Below the pieces are notes generated by a model. The model saw only the letters and a list, made by a program, of their open reading frames with translations. It ran no database searches and was not told the origin of the DNA. A DNA stretch of 59,716 nt from Thermonema lapsum. GTDB taxonomy: Bacteria > Bacteroidota > Bacteroidia > Cytophagales > Thermonemataceae. The stretch covers positions 1 through 59,716 of the forward strand of contig NZ_JAASRN010000005.1 in the NCBI RefSeq assembly GCF_011761635.1, given 5' to 3'. A program made the position numbers and the translations under genes. This document shows positions 24,982-34,144 of this stretch, in pieces; the first letter of the stretch is position 1, and every line of letters begins with the position of its first letter.

Positions 24982-27900
24982 TCATTCGACAAGTAGCCGG
25001 AAGTAGTACATTTCACCACTCAAAGAAAGCTGTAAAACATAGGCGCCTTGTGGTAAGCCATGTAAATAAAATGATTCTACCCGGGACAACACCGCTTGCC
25101 TTAGCAACCTTCCATCATATGCATAAAGCCACCACTGCATGCTTCCGGCTTGTATTCTGTTCGTGTCAACCTCTATGCGCACCACTCCCCTGCTCGGATT
25201 AGGATACAGTCGAACTGCCGGCACCTGTGCTGCTTCTATGGCTGTGGGGCTTTTTGGTACTCCTACAATAGCTACTCGCTGCCAAGCGCTGGGCAACAAA
25301 TGATTGAAATCATAAGAAGCATTTTCTACGAAGAAAAAAGTTTCCGAAGGAAAAGTGTTCACCACATATACCATCGCTGCCCCGCTCTGATACAAAGAGC
25401 TATCTGCCCGGTAGAAATTAAAATGATAGCCTCCCGAAGGTACAATAGAAGCAAGATACACGGCATCTGTCTGGTGCACTTCCACCACTGCCGGCACTTG
25501 TGGCAGTGCACAAGTACGCAGAGCAAGGAAGCGTTCACGGGCAAGCCCATACAGTGTCCGCAGGCTGTCATGCGAAGGTGCCGACAATACCGCCCATGCT
25601 ACCCATGCAGAATCTTGTGCTGGAATGCTGAAATGAATGCTTGCCAGTGCTGCTACGTTTGCGTTGTTTCCACCTGCCTGCAAGCGGTTGGAAGTCATGG
25701 CGCCCCACATATCCGCCGCAGAGAAACCATCATTCAAAGCAAGGCTACCATTGCTGCCATCCACATCGAAAGCATAGTATGTCGTATCTATTTGACGGAA
25801 AGCTTGTAGCAAAGCTATGGCGGCGTAGTGTCCACTACCATCACGGGCATAAATCATGGACACAGCAGTATCAACAGCGCATTGCTGAAGCGAAACATTC
25901 GGCAAATCGAAGTCATAAAACAAGCCAAGTCTTACTGTATCGGCAAAAAGCTGGCGGTTGTGCACACGGTATTCTTGAAAAAGCACACCGGGGACTAAAG
26001 AATCAAGATATAATCGCTCAGTGACAGTGTATGCACTTGTGGCAGTAGGTTGTAAGAATGTGTACATGGCGGAGGGAGCACTCCACGAAGCCGTTTCTTC
26101 AAAATCGTTATTCATGCCCCCCACATAATCGGGCACGGTACTCCACAGACTATCTTGTGAAACAGCCATCACAAAGCCGCCTGCGCGCGCATAAGTAGTA
26201 TCATTAAAACGCATTCCCTGACTGTAGGGGTAATCATAAACTGCCAAATGCCCCTTCGTATCATACCAAAATGTCAAGCGTTTATCAAAGAGTGCAGGGT
26301 ACAAAGGCGCAAAACGAAGTTCCACATATTCCCGAAAGATGCCTTGGTCTGCGGTATATTCTATCCCGATGTAAGCCGTATGCGATGCCGGAATATCGCC
26401 AGTTCGCTCTATGACCAAAGCACCTAAGGGGGTCTCTTTGCTCTCCAAGGTAGTCATATCGCCTATGTTTGCCGTTGCCGCAATAACATTGACATAAGGC
26501 GATAAACTATTGATATGTACTTGCACATGGGTGGCAGGTGTCAGTAAGTTAGTATGTTTCATATGAAGCGCGTAGTGCTCGTTTCCTAAAGCGTATAAAA
26601 TTGGGTCGGAAGGAGTTACGGCAAACACCTGTGTTTCAGTCAGTGCACGGTAGATGTTTAGTCGTCCCTTACCCAGTTTACCGATAAATCCGGGGTTTTG
26701 GGCGTCTATGTTGTCGGCAGTTGCCATCAGGCGTGCCATCACCTGACGGGCATTTAAGCCGGGATAGTGGGCACGCACCAGAGCCGCAGCCGCACTCACT
26801 TGGGGAGCAGCGAAAGAAGTACCCGAAATGCCGGTGGCAGGATAATAATCGCTGTCATGGCGGTTGTAAGTAGAATAAATATATTGAGCTGGGGCTGCCA
26901 CGTCCATATGATAACCAAAAGTGCTGCCTGAACCCCAACCACCCCATTTTTGGTCATTGGCGTTGGTGCCCGGCACGGCTATCACTTCGGGGTACACCGC
27001 TGGCGACCACTTTTCGTCTTTACCACTGTTTCCGCCAGCAGCCACCAATACAATGTCGTAGTAATCGACCATCAGGCGCAAAAGGTCTCGCTCAAATTCT
27101 GATTCGGGCTCGGTGGGTGTAATGGGGCGCCCAAAAGACATGTTGATGACGGAAGCACCTTGCGCTGCTGCATAAAGCAAAGCGCCGTCGAAGTTGAAAT
27201 AAGTGAAATCGTCTGAAATAGCTTTAATGGGCAGATAACGACAATGAAAGCCCACACCAGCTATCCCTTTGGCATTATCGGGAGTAGCACTGCTTACTCC
27301 TGCTACCACAGTTCCATGATATATCCCGCTTAGGTTGGTATCGTTGCCGGCTACGTCATAATAAGCAGGATGCAGGTTGCCCTGCAAGTCCTCGTGGGTG
27401 AGACGAAAACCGTAATCTATAATGGCAATCACCACAGAGGGGTTGCCTTGCTCTATATCCCAAGCTTCAAAAGCCTTGATTTTCTCTAAGTAGTATTGAT
27501 AGTTGGGTGCATTGGCGGAGTTGGTGCCTGGGTCATTGGGCACATACAGCGGTTGGTAATTATAGAGCGGTTCAGCATAGAGCACCCCAGGCAAGCGGCG
27601 CAGGGAGTCCAGAGCTACCTGCAGAGCTTGCTTGCTTTGAGTCTTTACGGTAAAAAACTGCTCCAAGACTGCCGGAGGGCGCTTGACAGCAGGGGCGTAG
27701 CGCCATTGGCTTTGTTCCGCATAACGTGGTGTAATCTGCAATGCGGACGATTGCGTACGTTGAACGGACTGTGTCTTTTCCAACCACTGCTGCTTCAATT
27801 GGGGCGATACTTTCACCACACCATAAAACCAAACAGACTCTTGTGCAAAAGCAGGCACACAGAAGCACACAAGACAAACAAAAGTCAGAAGGCGTTTCAT
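24982..27900 (-). CDS. secreted subtilisin-like serine protease with T9SS sorting domain
   Basis: I chose the ATG at 27900 because it starts a clean signal peptide (MKRLLTFVCLVCFCVPAFAQ); an in-frame ATG at 28032 would add 44 residues with no signal. The 972-residue protein has an inhibitor-like propeptide (about 25-125), then the S8 catalytic domain with Asp162 (IAIIDYG), His195 (IYHGTVVAG), oxyanion Asn291 (AAGGNSG) and Ser362 (GISGTSFAAP). A long beta-rich region follows, and a T9SS type A sorting domain starts near LYPNPSRGVVRIE and ends YYFRLLVE. It should be exported by Sec, then T9SS. All catalytic residues are intact, so it is likely active. Confidence 0.93.
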   Translation of the reverse strand: MKRLLTFVCLVCFCVPAFAQESVWFYGVVKVSPQLKQQWLEKTQSVQRTQSSALQITPRYAEQSQWRYAPAVKRPPAVLEQFFTVKTQSKQALQVALDSLRRLPGVLYAEPLYNYQPLYVPNDPGTNSANAPNYQYYLEKIKAFEAWDIEQGNPSVVIAIIDYGFRLTHEDLQGNLHPAYYDVAGNDTNLSGIYHGTVVAGVSSATPDNAKGIAGVGFHCRYLPIKAISDDFTYFNFDGALLYAAAQGASVINMSFGRPITPTEPESEFERDLLRLMVDYYDIVLVAAGGNSGKDEKWSPAVYPEVIAVPGTNANDQKWGGWGSGSTFGYHMDVAAPAQYIYSTYNRHDSDYYPATGISGTSFAAPQVSAAAALVRAHYPGLNARQVMARLMATADNIDAQNPGFIGKLGKGRLNIYRALTETQVFAVTPSDPILYALGNEHYALHMKHTNLLTPATHVQVHINSLSPYVNVIAATANIGDMTTLESKETPLGALVIERTGDIPASHTAYIGIEYTADQGIFREYVELRFAPLYPALFDKRLTFWYDTKGHLAVYDYPYSQGMRFNDTTYARAGGFVMAVSQDSLWSTVPDYVGGMNNDFEETASWSAPSAMYTFLQPTATSAYTVTERLYLDSLVPGVLFQEYRVHNRQLFADTVRLGLFYDFDLPNVSLQQCAVDTAVSMIYARDGSGHYAAIALLQAFRQIDTTYYAFDVDGSNGSLALNDGFSAADMWGAMTSNRLQAGGNNANVAALASIHFSIPAQDSAWVAWAVLSAPSHDSLRTLYGLARERFLALRTCALPQVPAVVEVHQTDAVYLASIVPSGGYHFNFYRADSSLYQSGAAMVYVVNTFPSETFFFVENASYDFNHLLPSAWQRVAIVGVPKSPTAIEAAQVPAVRLYPNPSRGVVRIEVDTNRIQAGSMQWWLYAYDGRLLRQAVLSRVESFYLHGLPQGAYVLQLSLSGEMYYFRLLVE

Positions 27901-27942
27901 AAAACTTTCAGTTTCTTTGCATATATCCTTTAAAATAGGAAA

Positions 27943-29106
27943 ATGAAACCATTTCATTTTTCTGCGCAGCGAACGATAGGGACTGTAAGCAGCTGCTTTG
28001 TCTTGATAGCATGGCTGTTGGGCAATGTCCATGGGGTTGCCTATACCAACGACTCACTTCACTTTGCAGCTTCCGGGCACTCTTTCTGGCACAATGGCAC
28101 ATGGATAGATGCCAACGGGGCAAGGCTTACACACTGGCAACCTCTTTATCCTACTGTTTTAGGTCTTTTTTTGAAACACGACTCAGGGGTTTTTGTGTTG
28201 CATTTGCTGTGTCTGATTTGCTTTATTTATGGAACATGGCGTTTGATACGGCTTTGGCAACTATCTGCTTGGTGCTATGTGGCAATTGTGTGCCACCCCA
28301 TGGTGCTGACTGCCTTTTCTTTTGTATGGACCGAAGCCCTGGCGTTGCCGCTTTTTGTGTGGTTTCTTTGGGGTTATGAACGGCTTCGGCTCTATACTGG
28401 TGCCCAGCGCTTGCCTGTCTTTTTATTGCTTGTAGCCCTTATTTGGTGTCGCTTTAGTTTTCTACCGCCTATTTACGCACTTTTATTGTGGGACATCTAC
28501 CACTTTCAGCAAACAAAACAGCTACGCCTCGCCTGGCTGCTGCTTGCTGTCAGTCTATTGGCAGTATTTGCATGGGTAGCTTATGCCTATCTTTTACAAG
28601 GCGGTATGCTTGAAAACTATGGTATGTGGCAAGCTAACTGGCTCAACACTTTGATACTCTACATGCAAGCATGGGGCAATTACTTTTTACCCTCTGCTAC
28701 AGTTGTGTTGCTGCCGGTTGCCGCTATAATTAGCATTATAGCATTTGTACAGCGGCTTATAAAGCTGCCTGACGCCTTTTTTCCTCGTCGTCTTGCTGCT
28801 GCGGCTGGTGCTTGCTTTCTTTTTTTACTGATGGTCAATATTCAGTCCTACGATGACCAACTGCGTTACCTGCTGCCTGTGTGGTTATGCTTCGTTCCTG
28901 CAGTGGGTAATCTATGCCCCACTGCCAGTAGAAGTAAGGTGTGGCATGTGGTGTTGATTACATGGTTGTTGGGCACAGCAGCTCGTAGTTTGCATGCTGC
29001 ATTTTTTTGGCAGCACATAAGACAAAGCGCCTCCATCATTGAGCAGCCGCTGATTCGTAATCATACAAAGGAGCTTTTGTCAAAGGCAAGCGTACATAAA
29101 AGGTAG
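27943..29106 (+). CDS. polytopic membrane protein, possible GT-C type glycosyltransferase
   Basis: The 387-residue protein has about nine or ten membrane helices. After the first helix a periplasmic loop contains YTNDSLHFAASG, with an acidic residue at the place where GT-C glycosyltransferases (PMT, ArnT types) carry their catalytic Asp, and a later loop has YDDQLRYLLPVW, like the YxLP segment of that family. I infer a GT-C fold; the donor and acceptor are unknown. Its 3' end overlaps the convergent histidine kinase gene by 71 bases. Confidence 0.7.
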   Translation: MKPFHFSAQRTIGTVSSCFVLIAWLLGNVHGVAYTNDSLHFAASGHSFWHNGTWIDANGARLTHWQPLYPTVLGLFLKHDSGVFVLHLLCLICFIYGTWRLIRLWQLSAWCYVAIVCHPMVLTAFSFVWTEALALPLFVWFLWGYERLRLYTGAQRLPVFLLLVALIWCRFSFLPPIYALLLWDIYHFQQTKQLRLAWLLLAVSLLAVFAWVAYAYLLQGGMLENYGMWQANWLNTLILYMQAWGNYFLPSATVVLLPVAAIISIIAFVQRLIKLPDAFFPRRLAAAAGACFLFLLMVNIQSYDDQLRYLLPVWLCFVPAVGNLCPTASRSKVWHVVLITWLLGTAARSLHAAFFWQHIRQSASIIEQPLIRNHTKELLSKASVHKR

Positions 29107-30844
29107 TGCCTCGTGCCGGTTCCGACACAAACAAAATGCGCCCTCCTAAACGATTAACTACCTTTTTTACAATGTAAAGCCCCAAACCGGCACCTTCCGA
29201 GCGCTCATGCCCTCGGTAAAACATCTTGAATATATGGGGTTGAATTTCGAATGGTATGCCCACTCCATTGTCTTCTATCGAAAGAATCAGATTATTGTCT
29301 TGTACATCGGCTATAATATATACCATGGGGTAGGGCTTGGTATAGTCAGCATATTTCAGTGCGTTGCTGAGTAGGTTATTTACTATCAAACTCAAGCTAA
29401 ATTTGTCTATTACAACCTCTGACCTAAACTTCACTTCGTAGCGGATATCTATGCGCCCGTCTTGGTTTAAATAGTTGTAATGCTCTACGCTGTAACGGAT
29501 AAGGTCTTCCAAATCTACCGGTTCTGCTTTATTGTGTGCTTTGGTTTCCGATACAGCTATAACCAATTGAATGGTTTCATCCAGCCGTTCAATGCTTCGC
29601 CGCAAATGGTTCACATACTCTTGCACGTTGGCAGGCGAGGGATTCAATTCCATCAATTGCACAATACCCAGAATAGAGCGCAAAGGTGCGCGCAGTTCAT
29701 GTGAAGCGTGATATACGAAGTTATCCAGCTCATCGCTCAGCCGTTGAAGTTCAGTCATATTGTGTTTCATGTCGGAGATATCCTGCACCACCACCTCTGC
29801 TATATTATGCCCAGCTTTCTTGGCGGCAATCAAGCCCCAGAGGTTTTTATGCTGCTTTACACGCAAGAGTGCCTCTTGTGGTGTCACCCGTCCTTTATGG
29901 GTCAACTCTTTCATAAAAGTTTCATAAACAGTGCGCTGTGCAAAAAAACTGGCGAACTGGCGGTCGTTCTCTTTGAGATTCAGAATTTCCTGTGCTTTTG
30001 GACTGCTTTGTAAAATTTTATTCTCGGACAAATCGACCAACAGCACTCCTATCAGCTCGTTGTCAAACAAGGCTTTATAGAGCCCTTCTTGTTGTTCAAG
30101 GTCTATCTGTTTTTGATGCAGCTCCTTTAATTGCAGGCGTATGGTTGCCAGAATGTAGGCTACCCGCTCATACAACCAACGCACTTCTTTAGATGAGCGA
30201 GGTGGTGCATCGGAAATGTAGTAGGTCTGGTTTTGCACGGCTTCGTACAAAAGGTGCTCCAATTGAATGATAGGGTTAATCAAACGGCTTCTAAGAAATA
30301 CCGAAAGAGGGATGCCGCACAAAAGCAAACAGCCGACAAATAAAAGAGCACTGTTCCATAGCTGTTCTTGCTTGAAAGCCCGCAACTCTGAGGTATTTAC
30401 TTTGGCATACAAGTAGCCCAGCAATTCAGCATGCATGCCACGTATGTCAGCCTTAACGTACAAATGTTCTTCTGCCCATTGCACACTGTCGGTGGTAAGG
30501 GCAGCGCCTAAAAAAGTATTCCCGGCAGGATAAGAAAGCCACACACTTCCATCAGGAGTTACCAACTGTACACATTCTACCATCTTTTGCGCTGCTATTT
30601 TCTCTATGAACTCGCCAGCAGCTTCCGGTTGTCTCAACTCAATGGGCACAATGCAATATTCGGCGGTCATGCGCAGTTGGTTGAGATGATAGCTTACAAA
30701 ATGGCGTTTGTGTTGCTGATAGCTGCTATGAAACATAAAATAAAACCCCAACAAAAGCGATACCCCCACCGCCACAAGTGTGTAGAGGGTAATGCGCTTG
30801 TCTAATGTCCAATAGCTTTTGCCTTTTATCGCAACCATAGGCAC
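29036..30844 (-). CDS. membrane-bound sensor histidine kinase
   Basis: The 602-residue protein has membrane helices at about 21-38 and 163-183 around a periplasmic sensor domain, a HAMP-like linker (~184-240), a PAS-like domain (~252-360, LFDNELIGVLLVDLSENKIL), a HisKA domain with His382 (HASHELRAPLRS), and an HATPase domain with the N-box NNLLSNALKYA, G1 DNGVGIPF, F-box FKMFYRG and G2 GAGLGLYIVK. It should autophosphorylate and pass phosphate to a response regulator, but none is encoded in the window. It starts 4 bases after the YfiR-like gene, so the two form a unit. Confidence 0.93.
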   Translation of the reverse strand: MPMVAIKGKSYWTLDKRITLYTLVAVGVSLLLGFYFMFHSSYQQHKRHFVSYHLNQLRMTAEYCIVPIELRQPEAAGEFIEKIAAQKMVECVQLVTPDGSVWLSYPAGNTFLGAALTTDSVQWAEEHLYVKADIRGMHAELLGYLYAKVNTSELRAFKQEQLWNSALLFVGCLLLCGIPLSVFLRSRLINPIIQLEHLLYEAVQNQTYYISDAPPRSSKEVRWLYERVAYILATIRLQLKELHQKQIDLEQQEGLYKALFDNELIGVLLVDLSENKILQSSPKAQEILNLKENDRQFASFFAQRTVYETFMKELTHKGRVTPQEALLRVKQHKNLWGLIAAKKAGHNIAEVVVQDISDMKHNMTELQRLSDELDNFVYHASHELRAPLRSILGIVQLMELNPSPANVQEYVNHLRRSIERLDETIQLVIAVSETKAHNKAEPVDLEDLIRYSVEHYNYLNQDGRIDIRYEVKFRSEVVIDKFSLSLIVNNLLSNALKYADYTKPYPMVYIIADVQDNNLILSIEDNGVGIPFEIQPHIFKMFYRGHERSEGAGLGLYIVKKVVNRLGGRILFVSEPARGTTFYVRLPLTKAPLYDYESAAAQ

Positions 30845-30848
30845 TTCC

Positions 30849-31397
30849 CTACTTTACTATTTTGGCGAGCTTCAACAGGCGAAAATTGACCACGAAGCCC
30901 TTTTGTGTGAGGATTCTTGTATTCATTTCAAACTTCACCTTGCCTTCCGATTCAAAAAAATTCACCATACTTACCTCTTGAGCATAGCCCGGAGTATCAC
31001 TTACGATTAAAGCACTACTTTGTTGTAGGTAAGGCAACAATTGGCGCAAATGTGTTTCTGAAAGCCTTCCTAACCATATGACGTCAAAAGGCATATGCAG
31101 CATCTCTTGCTCATCATGTATAGGAAGCACTCCTATAACTCTTGATTTTGCCTTGCGCTCGGCATATACTTTTCGCAAGACGCGCAGCATCTGATTGTCT
31201 TGATAAACCCCTATCAAAAAGACATCTTTCTGAGGACGATGCAATACCGGCCACTCAATAAAATCAACCATCTTGGCTAAAAGGGCTGCCTTTACCTGCC
31301 AGTCGTCCACCTCTGTTGTAGGCTGCGACCACGTCGGAATCCATATACCTCCAAATAGCAACAAGCAAAATGCAATTTTGAACCCCAAGTCCTTCAT
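30849..31397 (-). CDS. YfiR/HmsC-like periplasmic protein (DUF4154 type)
   Basis: The ATG at 31397 gives a signal peptide (FKIAFCLLLFGGIWIPTWSQ); longer starts would have no export signal in place. The mature part begins with the hallmark KAALLAKMVDFIEWP, continues with FLIGVYQDNQML and the central DVIWLGRL and SALIVSDTPGYA, and ends with the VNFRLLKLAKIV segment. YfiR of Pseudomonas is a periplasmic repressor of the diguanylate cyclase YfiN; here the neighbour is a histidine kinase, so the protein may modulate that kinase's periplasmic sensor. Length (182 residues) fits the family. Confidence 0.82.
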   Translation of the reverse strand: MKDLGFKIAFCLLLFGGIWIPTWSQPTTEVDDWQVKAALLAKMVDFIEWPVLHRPQKDVFLIGVYQDNQMLRVLRKVYAERKAKSRVIGVLPIHDEQEMLHMPFDVIWLGRLSETHLRQLLPYLQQSSALIVSDTPGYAQEVSMVNFFESEGKVKFEMNTRILTQKGFVVNFRLLKLAKIVK

Positions 31398-31477
31398 GAA
31401 ATGTTTGTGCAATAACAGTAGAACCATTCTAAACAAAGGCAAAATACAAAACCTATCGCTTATTTCCTTGAAATTCC

Positions 31478-31485
31478 TAATTTTG
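31478..31485 (+). promoter_or_regulatory. miaB -7 promoter element
   Basis: TAATTTTG followed by C, a perfect TAnnTTTG match, 18 bases before the miaB ATG at 31503. It would produce a leader of about ten bases. Confidence 0.55.
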
Positions 31486-31502
31486 CAAGATGACACATTC
31501 TC

Positions 31503-33008
31503 ATGAAGGCTATGAAGCAGATAGTAAAAGACATTGAGTTGATTCAACCTGTGGAAGGGGAAGCTTGTGAAACGGTAAAAACTACCCAAGAACAAGACAC
31601 CGGCAAAAGCCGCAAATTGTATATTGAAAGTTATGGTTGTCAGATGAACTTCTCTGACAGCGAAATTGTGGCTGCCATTTTACAAGAACATGGCTTCGAT
31701 ACTACCAATAATGCCCAAAAAGCCGACGTAATTTTTCTCAACACCTGTGCCATCCGCGACAACGCCGAACAACGCATCTGGAAGCGTTTACGTGAGCTGG
31801 AATCGTTGAAAAACAAAAAACCGGGCTTGCTTGTAGGCTTGCTGGGCTGTATGGCAGAGCGCCTCAAAACCAAGTTGCTCGAAGAAGAAAAAATCGTAGA
31901 TATCGTAGCTGGTCCGGATGCCTACCGTGACCTGCCGCAGCTTGTAGCAGAAGCCGAAGACGGCAACAAAGCCGTGAATGTCTTTCTCTCACGTGAAGAG
32001 ACTTATGCCGACATCAACCCGGTACGCCTGAACTCCAACGGCATCACGGCTTTCATCTCTATCATGCGCGGTTGCGACAATATGTGTACATTTTGCGTAG
32101 TGCCCTATACCCGTGGGCGCGAACGCAGCCGCAACCCTCACTCTATCGTGCAGGAAGCACGTGCTTTATACGAACGTGGCTACAAAGAAGTAACCCTGTT
32201 GGGGCAAAATGTAGATTCCTATTTCTGGACTTCCCATCCCAAGGTTATTTCTCTGAACGAATACCGCAAAGCCCTCACGCGTGGCGAAGACCTCAGCCAA
32301 TACGAGCAAGTCAACTTTGCCAAGCTGCTTGAAATGGTAGCACAAATAGCTCCTGACCTGCGCGTGCGCTTTTCTACCTCGCATCCCAAAGACATTACCG
32401 ACGAGGTGCTCTACACCATGCAGCGCTACGACAACATATGCAAATACATACACCTGCCCGTGCAAAGCGGCAACAATCGTATCCTAGAGCTGATGAATCG
32501 CACCTATACCCGCGAATGGTATCTTGAGCGCGTGGCAGCCATTCGCCGCATCTTGGGCGAATCCTGCGGCTTATCTTCCGATATGATTGCAGGCTTCTGC
32601 AGCGAAACAGAAGAAGAGCACCAAGACACCCTTTCGCTCATGGAAGCCGTAAAATTCGACTTCTCCTATATGTTCTACTACTCGGAACGCCCTGGCACGC
32701 CAGCAGCCAAACGTCTGCAAGACGATGTACCATTGGAGGTAAAAAAGCGAAGACTGCAAGAAATCATTGAATTACAAAACAAGCACTCTCTGGAACGTAA
32801 CCTGATGGACGTGGGCAAAGTGCATCGCGTATTGGTTGAAGGCTACTCCAAACGTTCCAAAGAGCATCTTTTTGGAAGAAATACAGCCAACAAAGTAGTT
32901 GTATTTCCTAAAGAGAATTACCAAGCCGGCGACTACGTAGATGTGCTGGTGGAGCAATGCACCAGCGCAACGCTCATCGGCAAAGCCGTAGGCAAATGGA
33001 CTCCCTAA
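31503..33008 (+). CDS. miaB: tRNA-2-methylthio-N6-dimethylallyladenosine synthase
   Basis: MiaB is a radical-SAM enzyme with two [4Fe-4S] clusters that adds a methylthio group to A37 of tRNAs. The 501-residue protein has the N-terminal UPF0004 domain with three cysteines ([30 protein letters not shown]), the radical-SAM triad [10 protein letters not shown], the [15 protein letters not shown] segment and a C-terminal TRAM domain. It is longer than the E. coli protein because of an insertion of about 35 residues in the SAM domain (around [14 protein letters not shown]), usual in Bacteroidota to my knowledge. The next gene starts 12 bases after the stop. Confidence 0.96.
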   Translation: MKAMKQIVKDIELIQPVEGEACETVKTTQEQDTGKSRKLYIESYGCQMNFSDSEIVAAILQEHGFDTTNNAQKADVIFLNTCAIRDNAEQRIWKRLRELESLKNKKPGLLVGLLGCMAERLKTKLLEEEKIVDIVAGPDAYRDLPQLVAEAEDGNKAVNVFLSREETYADINPVRLNSNGITAFISIMRGCDNMCTFCVVPYTRGRERSRNPHSIVQEARALYERGYKEVTLLGQNVDSYFWTSHPKVISLNEYRKALTRGEDLSQYEQVNFAKLLEMVAQIAPDLRVRFSTSHPKDITDEVLYTMQRYDNICKYIHLPVQSGNNRILELMNRTYTREWYLERVAAIRRILGESCGLSSDMIAGFCSETEEEHQDTLSLMEAVKFDFSYMFYYSERPGTPAAKRLQDDVPLEVKKRRLQEIIELQNKHSLERNLMDVGKVHRVLVEGYSKRSKEHLFGRNTANKVVVFPKENYQAGDYVDVLVEQCTSATLIGKAVGKWTP

Positions 33009-33020
33009 CTGAAAACAACC

Positions 33021-34085
33021 ATGAAAGAATTTATCATAGAACCACTTTCCAAACAATTCGCCACACAAGTACAAGAAAAAATTGACAACAAAATCAAACC
33101 TTTAGGTGCTTTGGGCAGGCTTGAAGAGATAGCACTTCAAATTGCCACCATACAGCAAACCCTCACCCCTGCCCTTCAAAAACCTTATGTGTTGGTATTT
33201 GCCGGTGACCACGGCATTGCCGTCGAAAGAGTAAGTGCCTATCCACAAGAAGTAACCGCGCAGATGGTACTGAGCTTCGTGCGTGGAAAGGCAGCCATCA
33301 ATGTGTTTTGCCAACAACACCACTTAAACTTGAAAGTCATTGATGCAGGTGTGGCGGCTGACTTCCCCAAAGATTTGCCTATTGTGCATGCCAAAATAGC
33401 CAAAGGCACCCGCAACTTCCTTTATGAGCCAGCGATGACCCAGCAAGAAATGGAGCAAGCCATCCAAACGGGTAGCGAATTGGTCAAAGAAATTCATAAG
33501 GAAGGCTGTAATGTGGTGGGCTTTGGCGAAATGGGCATTGCCAATACCTCTTCGGCTTCTGCCATCATGAGTGTGATTACCAAACAACCTGTAGAGGTAT
33601 GTGTGGGCAGAGGCACAGGTCTCAACGATGAGCAATATCGACACAAAATAGAAGTCTTGCGCAAAGCACTGCTTCACCACCAACTCAGCAGCAATGACCC
33701 CTTCGAGGTGCTGCGCATCTACGGCGGCTACGAAATAGCCATGATGTGTGGTGCCATGCTACAAGCAGCGGCGCTGCGCATGCTTATACTGGTCGATGGT
33801 TTTATCAGCTCAATAGCTTTTCTAATTGCCTACAAATCCAATCCGTACATACGAAACTACGCTATCTTTTGCCACACTTCGGCAGAGCAAGGGCACCTCA
33901 AACTGCTTGAGTATATGCAAGCACGCCCAATCTTACAGCTGGGTATGCGTCTGGGTGAAGGCAGTGCCTGTGCCATAGCTTATCCCGTTGTGGAATCAGC
34001 GGTGCGCTTTCTAAATGAAATGGCAAGTTTTGAAGAAGCCGGTGTCTCCAATCGCCAAAATATAGAATCAGACAGCTGTTTGTAA
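33021..34085 (+). CDS. cobT: nicotinate-nucleotide:dimethylbenzimidazole phosphoribosyltransferase
   Basis: CobT activates the lower ligand of cobalamin by transferring phosphoribose from nicotinate mononucleotide. The 354-residue protein has VFAGDHGIAVERVSAYPQEVT near residue 57, GEMGIANTSSAS, GRGTGLNDE, and the catalytic Glu in LGMRLGEGSACA near residue 313. The gene is in the miaB transcript, away from other cobalamin genes. In bacteria lacking full B12 synthesis it serves salvage; I cannot tell which applies here. Confidence 0.95.
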   Translation: MKEFIIEPLSKQFATQVQEKIDNKIKPLGALGRLEEIALQIATIQQTLTPALQKPYVLVFAGDHGIAVERVSAYPQEVTAQMVLSFVRGKAAINVFCQQHHLNLKVIDAGVAADFPKDLPIVHAKIAKGTRNFLYEPAMTQQEMEQAIQTGSELVKEIHKEGCNVVGFGEMGIANTSSASAIMSVITKQPVEVCVGRGTGLNDEQYRHKIEVLRKALLHHQLSSNDPFEVLRIYGGYEIAMMCGAMLQAAALRMLILVDGFISSIAFLIAYKSNPYIRNYAIFCHTSAEQGHLKLLEYMQARPILQLGMRLGEGSACAIAYPVVESAVRFLNEMASFEEAGVSNRQNIESDSCL

Positions 34086-34144
34086 CTTTTTGCCAGGGGG
34101 TTGGTTTTAATTATACACCAAGAATCACACAAAACAGCCCAACA

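Noticed and set aside
25150-25809. Long plus-strand ORF (about 219 codons) opposite the subtilase gene
   Set aside because: The minus-strand frame carries an intact S8 catalytic triad and T9SS domain; the opposite frame shows no motif and reads as a shadow of it.
33009-33020. Cobalamin riboswitch before cobT
   Set aside because: Only 12 bases separate miaB and cobT, far too few for a riboswitch.
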